Made by a program: the position numbers and the translations under genes. This document shows positions 7,103 to 14,700 of a DNA stretch of 16,959 nt, piece by piece. The stretch's first letter is position 1; each line of letters opens with the position of its first letter. This DNA is from UBA8296 sp031581145. Its GTDB lineage: Bacteria > Bacteroidota > Rhodothermia > Balneolales > Balneolaceae. Where the stretch lies: NCBI GenBank assembly GCA_031581145.1, contig JAVLBP010000022.1, positions 1 through 16,959 of the forward strand, in the 5' to 3' direction. The notes below the pieces were generated by a model, which saw only the letters and a program-made list of their open reading frames with translations, did not search any database and was not told the DNA's origin.

Positions 7103-7987
7103 ATGATAAAAAAAGAGTTTCTGTTGTTGGTTGTCGTTTCCGCTGTCCTAGCATTGACGGCTGTTGTTGACGCATTCGGTCAATTGACCAGAGAACGGGC
7201 GAATCCCAACGCTCCCGTCGAACTCACGTTTATGGCTCCTCGACACATCCAAGTGATGACCGTCGAACCGCTAAGTAAGGGTGAATTACACTATTCAATC
7301 ATGCATACATTTGGTGAGATTGGCTCGGGTGCTCGCAATGCTTGGGGGATAGATTATGGGGCCAACGTACGGATGAGCCTCGAATATGGACTTGGGTCTC
7401 AGTTTTCGGCTTATGCAGGTCGCTCATCTATGGACAAAGTATTTGATGGAGGGCTTCGTTGGCACGTGGTGCAACAGACACGCCCTGGCTCTTCCAAATC
7501 ACGCCCAGTAAGTATATCCCTGCAAGGTGGGTTTGGGTACAATGGCAGTGATTATGGCTACCTCGAAACCGATTATGCCTTCGCTGATCGCTGGCATGGA
7601 CTTGGATACATACATATTGGCCGAAAAATGTCTGAGGATCTTAGTTTACAGCTTTCAGGTGGGGCGGTAGGCTTCTCGCGAGTGGGTCCTGAGACCCAAG
7701 TATTCGACGCACGTAGCAATGTCTATGCAGGGGTGATGGTCTCGGGTCGATACAAAGTGAGCTCAAGACTGGCACTCACCTGGGAGGTAATGCCACGATT
7801 TAGTGAGAATGTAAACTCCACGGTCTATGGTGGTGGCCTTGACATCGAAGTGGGAGGCCATGTGTTTCAGTTGTATGTGGTGTCGAGTCAGTCCCTTAAT
7901 GATGGGTACTTACTCGCATCGGAATCGGCAAATACACTCGAAGGGTTTCGCCTCGGCTTTAATATCAACCGACTTTTCGCGCTTTAG
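7103..7987 (+). CDS. DUF5777-type outer-membrane beta-barrel protein
   Basis: The product has 294 residues. A signal peptide covers about residues 1-24 (MIKKEFLLLVVV... with VDA before the likely cleavage). The mature part has alternating beta-strand character and the block VEPLSKGELHYSIMHTFGEI, followed by GARNAWGIDYGANVRMSLEYGL and YAGRSSMDKVFDGGLRW. I recognise this as the DUF5777 barrel family of Bacteroidota-like genomes. The chain ends FRLGFNINRLFAL, with a terminal aromatic region typical of outer-membrane barrels. The function of the family is unknown to me. It follows the Rieske and YceI genes on the same strand with a 55-bp gap, so it is probably the third gene of their operon. Its stop codon is one base from the stop of convergent typA. 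Confidence 0.8.
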   Translation: MIKKEFLLLVVVSAVLALTAVVDAFGQLTRERANPNAPVELTFMAPRHIQVMTVEPLSKGELHYSIMHTFGEIGSGARNAWGIDYGANVRMSLEYGLGSQFSAYAGRSSMDKVFDGGLRWHVVQQTRPGSSKSRPVSISLQGGFGYNGSDYGYLETDYAFADRWHGLGYIHIGRKMSEDLSLQLSGGAVGFSRVGPETQVFDARSNVYAGVMVSGRYKVSSRLALTWEVMPRFSENVNSTVYGGGLDIEVGGHVFQLYVVSSQSLNDGYLLASESANTLEGFRLGFNINRLFAL

Positions 7988-7988
7988 G

Positions 7989-9824
7989 CTATTTCGCCAA
8001 CCGCTTGCGCTCGTTATGATCCAACGTTGCCTTCCTAATACGTAGCGACTTTGGGGTTACCTCGAGAAGCTCATCTTGCTCAATGTATTCAATGGACTGC
8101 TCTAAACTAAGCGTCGTTGATCTAGACAGCTTCACTGCATCAGCGGTTTGCGTTGCACGATGATTTGTCAGGTTTTTCCGCTTCACCACATTGATAACGA
8201 GATCATCCGCTCGGTTGTGCATCCCAACCACCTGACCTGCATAGACAGGGTCACCAGGATTCACCATAAACTGACCTCGATCTTGTAATCCCTCTAAGGC
8301 GTACGATGTTACCTCACCTGATTCTAGGGCAATCATTGCCCCTCGTGACCGACTCACAACGTCTCCTGCAAACGGCCCGTACGAATCGAACTGTTGGTGC
8401 ATGATCCCCGTACCACGTGTTTCTGTCAACATTTCGCTACGACTCCCAATCAATCCACGAGAAGGTACCCGAAATGTCAGCCGGTGATTCTCACCCTCTG
8501 TAACCATGGTTAACAGGACCCCTTTTCGTTGTTGAAGCAAATCAATCACCTTGCTTGAGTAATCCTGATGCACATCCACCACGACTTCTTCATAGGGTTC
8601 TGTCTTTTGGCCATTTTCCTCACGAGTCAATACTTCGGGCCTGGATACTGAAAACTCATACCCCTCCCGTCGCATGGTTTCTGTGAGAATAGCCAATTGC
8701 AATTCACCCCTTCCTGAAACTTTGTAAATATCAGGATTCTCAGTGGGCTCAATAACGATGGACACATTGGTTTGCACTTCTTTGTACAAGCGGTCTTTGA
8801 GTTGATTTGATGTGACGTATTGTCCCTCTTTTCCTGCAAACGGAGATGTGTTAACTCGAAAAAACATGGCCAACGTGGGTTGATCTACAATCACTTGCTC
8901 AAGTGGTGTGGGGTCTTGTACACCCGTAATTGTATCACCAATCAGAACATCCTCAAACCCAGCAATTGCAATAATATCTCCAGGCTCAGTCGTATCAACA
9001 GGGACTCGTTTTAGTCCATCAAAGGTAAATAACTTACTTATGTTTCCCTTTTGAGTGATTTCACCTGTTGGTTTCACCAGTATGAATTCATCTTTAGCCT
9101 TGCATGGATGTCCATCCAACCGCCCGATCGCAATTCTTCCCACATAGTCATTATAATCTACATTGCTTACGAGTAGCTTCGGTGTGCTGTGCGCTGTTGG
9201 GTCTGTATTAGGTGGTGGTATGTTGTCTATTATCGTTGTGAATAACTCCTCAAGACCTGGTATGTCTTGTGATTCAGAAGCAATGTCATTACCTGGTTCT
9301 ATGTTGGATGTTGCAACACCCTTAAGTCCAATGGCATAAAGCACTGGAAAATCTAATTGCTCATCTGTGGCATTGAGAGAGACAAACAGATCAAAGATCT
9401 CATTAAGTACCTCATCTGGTCTAGCATCAGATCTGTCAATCTTGTTAATGACAACAATCGGGTGATATCCTAGGTCAATGGATTTCCGCAGTACGAATTT
9501 GGTTTGGGGTAATGGTCCTTCAGCAGCATCAACGAGAAGAATAACACCATTAACCATCTTCAGAATTCGCTCGACTTCTCCACCAAAATCAGCGTGACCA
9601 GGAGTATCGACAATGTTGATTTTTGTGCCATTCCACAAGACAGCAGTATTCTTTGCACTGATCGTAATGCCACGTTCTTTTTCAAGATCTTGTGAATCCA
9701 TGACTCGTTCATCTACCACTTGATGTTCATGAAACGTGCCACTTTGTTTGAGCATCTGATCCACAAGCGTAGTTTTGCCATGATCTACGTGTGCGATGAT
9801 CGCAATATTTCTAATATCCGTCAT
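7989..9824 (-). CDS. typA: Ribosome-associated GTPase TypA/BipA
   Basis: TypA/BipA is a translational GTPase related to EF-G and LepA. It supports 50S subunit assembly and stress or low-temperature growth. The product has 611 residues (about 607 in E. coli). GTPase motifs: P-loop AHVDHGKT (11-18), RGITI (51-55), DTPGH (73-77), NKID (127-130). The C-terminal half has the family segments GRGELQLAIL, RREGYEFSVSRPEV, RVPSRGLIGSR and GTGIMHQQFDSYGP, which separate it from EF-G and LepA. The ATG at 9824 gives the conserved N-terminus MTDIRNIAIIAHVDHGK; no Shine-Dalgarno sequence is evident. It lies 51 bp downstream of tRNA-Ser on the same strand and may share its transcript. The 5' half of the gene has visibly lower GC than the 3' half. 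Confidence 0.96.
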   Translation of the reverse strand: MTDIRNIAIIAHVDHGKTTLVDQMLKQSGTFHEHQVVDERVMDSQDLEKERGITISAKNTAVLWNGTKINIVDTPGHADFGGEVERILKMVNGVILLVDAAEGPLPQTKFVLRKSIDLGYHPIVVINKIDRSDARPDEVLNEIFDLFVSLNATDEQLDFPVLYAIGLKGVATSNIEPGNDIASESQDIPGLEELFTTIIDNIPPPNTDPTAHSTPKLLVSNVDYNDYVGRIAIGRLDGHPCKAKDEFILVKPTGEITQKGNISKLFTFDGLKRVPVDTTEPGDIIAIAGFEDVLIGDTITGVQDPTPLEQVIVDQPTLAMFFRVNTSPFAGKEGQYVTSNQLKDRLYKEVQTNVSIVIEPTENPDIYKVSGRGELQLAILTETMRREGYEFSVSRPEVLTREENGQKTEPYEEVVVDVHQDYSSKVIDLLQQRKGVLLTMVTEGENHRLTFRVPSRGLIGSRSEMLTETRGTGIMHQQFDSYGPFAGDVVSRSRGAMIALESGEVTSYALEGLQDRGQFMVNPGDPVYAGQVVGMHNRADDLVINVVKRKNLTNHRATQTADAVKLSRSTTLSLEQSIEYIEQDELLEVTPKSLRIRKATLDHNERKRLAK

Positions 9825-9875
9825 TGGGTGGTCTTATAATAGAGTGGTCGTAAAGTAGAGATGAGTTCATAAATG

Positions 9876-9964
9876 CGGAGAGAGAGGGATTCGAACCCTC
9901 GGAACCCCGTGAGGGGCTCAACACCTTAGCAGGGTGCCGCTTTCGACCACTCAGCCACCTCTCC
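9876..9964 (-). tRNA. tRNA-Ser(GCU)
   Basis: This is an 89-nt class II tRNA. The acceptor arms GGAGAGG and TCTCTCC pair, with one G-U at the base, and the discriminator is G. The anticodon stem-loop reads GCACC-CTGCTAA-GGTGT, giving anticodon GCU for AGC/AGU serine codons. A long variable arm with CCCC...GGGG and a T-arm GAGGG-TTCGAAT-CCCTC complete the fold. CCA is not encoded (the flanking DNA reads CAT). No integrase or duplicated 3' end is seen nearby. Confidence 0.95.
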
Positions 9965-9978
9965 GGCATAATCTATGG

Positions 9979-10012
9979 TAAATATAAGATCTATTCACTG
10001 AATATGGACAAA
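9979..10012 (-). promoter_or_regulatory. Candidate Bacteroidota-type promoter of tRNA-Ser (and possibly typA)
   Basis: On the minus strand TTTG (10012-10009) is followed after 22 bases by TATATTTA (9986-9979). The latter matches the Bacteroides element TAnnTTTG at all but the last defined base. The transcript would begin a few bases before the tRNA. The spacing is slightly long, and the TTTG lies at the end of the T-tract of the preceding terminator, so this is only a candidate. Confidence 0.3.
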
Positions 10013-10043
10013 AAAAAAGCACCCAGTTTAGCTGAGTGCTTTT
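10010..10043 (-). terminator. Intrinsic terminator after the triple-cohesin gene
   Basis: In the transcript AAAAGCACTCAG (10043-10032), a five-base loop and CTGGGTGCTTTT (10026-10015) form a 12-bp stem with one G-U pair. The stem runs into nine consecutive T (10018-10010). It lies 19 bp after the stop at 10063 and should separate that gene from tRNA-Ser and typA. Confidence 0.9.
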
Positions 10044-10062
10044 AAATAATCATTAGTCTTTA

Positions 10063-11640
10063 TTACTTGATCAACATCATTCTTTTTACCTGTGTGAATT
10101 GACCAGCTGATAATCGGTAAATGTAAACACCACTTGATAGGTTTGACGCATCAAAAGTTACCGTGTGTGAACCAGCACTCATTTGACCATTTACTAATGT
10201 TCCCATCTTCTGCCCTAACATGTTGTATACGTCAAGTTGTACAACTGAGGCATTTGGAAGTGAAAATTGAATATTAGTCGTTGGATTAAATGGATTAGGG
10301 TAGTTTTGGCTTAGTGTGTAGTCTGTAGGAACAGTATTGAAATCTTCATTACTTACGCCAGTTAGATTAACTGTAACAGTTCCATTCTTCTCAGACACTG
10401 CAAATTCGTTTTCATCAAAGCTAAATTCACCATCGAAGGATAGTGAATGTTCACCGATTGCTTTTAATACTGTTTGTAAGTAGACAACAGTCCCTGCTGA
10501 TGTGAATTCATTTGCACCACCTGCAGCTGCAATTGATTTTACGACATCCCCATCGGTTGTCACACCTGCACTATTAAATGTAGGCTCACCCCATTCAGCA
10601 GTCAAAGTGTTTTCACTGACAGCTCCGATAACATCGATTTTTGAACTATCGAAGGATACTTTGAACTCATATGACTCAGCAGCTGTATCGAGGGCTGTAG
10701 TACTTACAGGGATGAGTGCTGTATCACCTAGTGTTCCGGAAAAATCTTCTACTTCAACAAAGACTGATGCTGAGTTAATCGTGCCTGATGTTAATTGTTC
10801 ATCAGTGCCTTCTTCATTGAACGTAGCTGATTCTAGTGAAAAGTCAATTTCTCCTTCGACCTTTGTTTTCATGGTAAGTGTTACCAAAGAGCCAGTCCCT
10901 GTAAGATATTCTTCAGAGGATATTCCTACTTTGTACTGATCTTCAAGTTGATTCCCCACAACAACTACATCAGGAAAATTACTTGACTTGGCAGCACTAA
11001 TAACTTCGACATGTGATGTATCAACAGAGAAAACTAAATCTACTGAATTAATACTATCTTCAGCCGTGATTTCATCAACCTTGACGTCTAAGTCAAAGTT
11101 TGAGTCCGGGGACACATATTGATCTTCATAAGATACACGAACTTCTTCTCCGAAGATATCTACTTTGCTATCAACACCGTTTGTCGTGACTGTTCCTTCT
11201 TCACCAGTTTCAGGGTCATACGTTGCATATGTTATCTCCTCAAACGTAAGGTCGGTCTTGCCACTACCTTTTAAATACAGCTGTATATTAATTAAAGTGC
11301 CGGATCCGTCAATTTCTTCAGCGCTTGCAGCTGCAACTTTGTATGATTCATCATAAGCTTTTTTTGCTGTTGATAGAGATGAGAATACTGAATTCTCAGT
11401 CGGCATATCTACAATCTCAACAGCTGCAGAGTCAAATCCTACTTCAATTGTGATAGCAGTAACATCAAGATCTGAGAAATCTTCCGTTACAATTGCTGCA
11501 GTTACAGTATCTCCTTTATCACCCTTTACAGTTGGAAGCTGAACATCAATAGTTTGTGCTTGTACAAAGAATGGTGTGATTAGAGCGAGTGCTAGAATGC
11601 CTACCACTTTTTGACTCTTATGTTTTATAACGTTTAGCAT
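10063..11640 (-). CDS. Secreted protein with three cohesin-like domains and a T9SS sorting domain
   Basis: The product has 525 residues. A signal peptide (1-29, ending FFVQAQ) shows Sec export. Three tandem beta-rich modules follow at about 30-163, 164-295 and 296-430. Each has the cohesin-like pattern: an opening strand, a DT/DS-rich loop, a VxFDSxxVEI-type strand, and a late GSGTL or SAGTV element followed by a strand. A linker leads to the type A sorting domain (about 438-525), with LSQNYPNPFNPTTNI, LDVYNMLGQ, FDASNLSSGVYIYRL and terminal QVKRMMLIK. The protein is therefore predicted to cross the outer membrane by T9SS and be anchored or released. AAAAGG (11648-11643) just before the ATG at 11640 is a possible ribosome binding site. 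It lies downstream of a giant dockerin-bearing gene, with a terminator between. Cohesins bind dockerins, so the two may interact, but the cohesin call rests on pattern reading. Confidence 0.8.
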   Translation of the reverse strand: MLNVIKHKSQKVVGILALALITPFFVQAQTIDVQLPTVKGDKGDTVTAAIVTEDFSDLDVTAITIEVGFDSAAVEIVDMPTENSVFSSLSTAKKAYDESYKVAAASAEEIDGSGTLINIQLYLKGSGKTDLTFEEITYATYDPETGEEGTVTTNGVDSKVDIFGEEVRVSYEDQYVSPDSNFDLDVKVDEITAEDSINSVDLVFSVDTSHVEVISAAKSSNFPDVVVVGNQLEDQYKVGISSEEYLTGTGSLVTLTMKTKVEGEIDFSLESATFNEEGTDEQLTSGTINSASVFVEVEDFSGTLGDTALIPVSTTALDTAAESYEFKVSFDSSKIDVIGAVSENTLTAEWGEPTFNSAGVTTDGDVVKSIAAAGGANEFTSAGTVVYLQTVLKAIGEHSLSFDGEFSFDENEFAVSEKNGTVTVNLTGVSNEDFNTVPTDYTLSQNYPNPFNPTTNIQFSLPNASVVQLDVYNMLGQKMGTLVNGQMSAGSHTVTFDASNLSSGVYIYRLSAGQFTQVKRMMLIK

Positions 11641-11672
11641 ATCCTTTTAATCTATAAACACGTGAATGTTGT

Positions 11673-11705
11673 AAAAAAAAGGCAACCACGCTGTGTGGTT
11701 GCCTT
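11673..11705 (-). terminator. Intrinsic terminator after the giant surface-protein gene
   Basis: In the transcript AAGGCAACCAC (11705-11695), a five-base loop and GTGGTTGCCTT (11689-11679) form a perfect 11-bp stem. It is followed by an uninterrupted T-tract (11680-11673). It lies 7 bp after the stop codon at 11713. Only 32 bp separate it from the next gene's ATG, so that gene needs a promoter overlapping the terminator or depends on readthrough. Confidence 0.92.
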
Positions 11706-11712
11706 CGTAATA

Positions 11713-14700
11713 TTACTTGATGAGCATCATTCGTTTCACTTGCATGTGCTCAGCTGTGTTTATTCTGTAAACATAAACACCACTTGCAAGATTTGATGCA
11801 TCAAACATTACCGTGTGATAACCAGCATTCAACTCACCATTCACAAGAGTCGCAACTCTTTGACCTAGGACGTTGAATACTTCAAGCTTGACTACAGAAG
11901 ATTGTGGCAGAGCAAACTTGATGTTTGTCGTAGGGTTGAATGGGTTTGGATAATTCTGATTAAGTGCGAATTCTGACGGTATGGCTTGAAGAAGCACATC
12001 AGCAAGTGGCGATGTACTCTCTTCGTTCATTGTGACATCAGCATTCACTGAGCTTGGCATCTCAACATTCATTGTGTTGAAACGAAGTGTGATGAGCTCG
12101 TCACGATTTGTCAACTCCGATGTACCTGCTGCTGAAATCTTGATTACGCCTTCTTCTTGAACGTCATTATAGAAGAACATCCAGCCTTCAGGAAGTGCAG
12201 ACTCAATGGCAGTTAATTCATTGAGTCCAGCATCGTAGTTAATTGTTACTGTAAGAGCTTTTACTCCACTTGTTTGATCAACGTTTAGGTTCAGAGCAAG
12301 CTCGTCTTCACCAGATCCGCTCATATTTGCAAGAGTGAACTCTCCTGTTGCAGGAACAGCTTTGAGATTACCTTCACGTTCCACAGGGAAGTCATATGTA
12401 GAGTCCGCAACCTTACGCAGAATTAATGATGCGTCAAGAGAGCTAATTCCTCCTGCACCTGATACGTTTGCTAAGACACTATCAGCACCTGATAATGTAT
12501 CTAGTCCTACAACATGTCTTAGTACGTTAGTCGCGTCGGTAGCATTCATAACTCCGTTACCAGTAACGTCACCCCACGGTTGAGTCTGTGTAACGTTTAC
12601 TGTGAAGCTGCTTGTTGCAGATGCTCCTTTGTCATCGGTAACTGTGACAGTGAAGTCATAGTCGCCGTTATATGTAACGCCTGGGATGAACTGGAACTTA
12701 CCAGTTGATGATATTGATGCAGAATCATCGTAAGTAGAATCGAGTTCAAAACTTTCAATAGTACCACCTTCATAAGGATCAGCAGCAAATGTAAATGCTA
12801 GAGTGTCACCAGTAGCAACAGTAGTGTCGCCTAGCTCTGCAGTGAATGTAGGAGCATTGATGACGGACACTTGTGCTTCATCAGTGAAATTGTACTCACG
12901 ATTGTTAGCATTAAATGCAGTCACACGGATACTGTATTCACCGAAGGACGTTGGTGTCCATGTTAGCAACCCTGTTGTTGAGTCGAGAGCAGCACCACTT
13001 GGCGTTACTCCGGCAAACTTGTAAATCATGTCTGCGCTATCAGTTGATGTCGCACTGTATGTGAATTCAAACTCTTCACCTTCGAGCAGTACAGTATCCT
13101 GATCAATATCAGAGAGTGCACTGTCAAATGCTGGTATGAATGTTGTTCCTGTTACTGTTATTTGAACAGTATCATGAGCAAATCCACCGTTACCGTCAGT
13201 TGCGGTGAGGATAAGATCGGTTACACCGGAATCTCTTGGTGTAATGGTAAGCGTGTCCTCACTTACACTAGCAAGCGCTACATTCTTTTTCGTGAATGCA
13301 GTAGTGAACTCATAATTACCATCACCATCAGTTACTAATGTGTCCAGGTTGAAAATAACTGTATCTCCATTAGCAGCATCGGTTTGGAAATCAGCCAATG
13401 TAGAGTCAAACAGTACAGAGTCTAGTGTTGTTACAGAGAATGTATTGTCATTGGTTACACCGTTCTGATCTGTTGATCTGTACGTAAATGTAACTGTACC
13501 TGTTGAATCATCTGACGGTGAAAATGTAAACTCATCATTAGCATTGGCTAGTGTATCTAATACTACAGCGCCACTATCACCACCAGTCTTGAATACAGAT
13601 ATCTCTAGATTTTCTGTTCCTCCAAAGCCACCTTCCCACTTGGCTAGTGAGAACGTAGTATCTGATCCATTGATAGTAAGATCGAAGTTATCAACTGTGT
13701 CAGTAGCAGCATCACCAAGTGTCTGAGCTTGTACGGACGTGAAGTTTACATACACTGTATCATCTTCAAACACTTGACCATCAGTTACACGAATGGCTAT
13801 AGCATTAGCTTCGGTAAGAACGGTGTCTGACGATGCTTGAATTCTTAACGTGTCATCAAGAGCCTGTGCATAGTCAGTTGTGGCATTTTGCGCATTAGTA
13901 GTAATAGCAGTGTTTGGAAGGAACTCTTCTAAACTTAAAGAAGAGCTATCATCACTGAAGAAAGGTCCATATGAACGATCAGATGTAGTGTCTATAATCT
14001 GATAAAATAGACTGTCTGAACCACCACCGAAGATGTCAGTTAGAGCAATCTTCTTAGGATTGCCTGATATGTCTGCTGTATTTCCTGTAACAGTATCAGC
14101 GGTGAGTGTAAAAGACAAGTCTGCATCAGATTTAACAAATGGTGACGGATTAACTTGCACTTGAAGAAGTGCATTAATTGGATTGAATCCATCAGTTGCA
14201 GTGATGGTAAGACTATCTAGATATGAACCAGAATCATCAAGATCCATAGTATCAGCAAATACTCTCAAAACATTGTTTTCGTCAACCCTAGCATTGACAG
14301 TTCCTGTATCAACACTGAATGATAGTGACGATGAGGACTCAAATACAGTGTCAAGATCAGCAACTTCAAGCGTATCAAGACCTTCTCTTCCCCCCTCTGT
14401 TAATTGGAAAGTTGGAAGTGTATCACTGTAGACAACATCAGCACCCAAGCCAAAGGTGAAGAATTGTTGTGTTGACTCAATTCCACCAACTGCAGCTGTA
14501 GCTTTCACTATAGGCACATCGTCAGCGTTCACTGAATTGTTGTATGTGGAGCTAAGCAGCTTCCACTTGTTGGTTGATGAGTCACCATTTGCTCTGTGGA
14601 TAACTTTAACTGCATCAATATCCTGATCGTTTAATAATGCGTATCCCTGCGCCTCCATGTTCACTTCATATGCATATGAACTGGATAGATCTTGGCTGCT

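Noticed and set aside
9876..9964. tRNA-Ser as the attachment site of a genomic island carrying the low-GC surface genes
   Set aside because: No integrase and no second copy of the tRNA 3' end was seen in the window, and the surface genes lie upstream of the tRNA 5' end.
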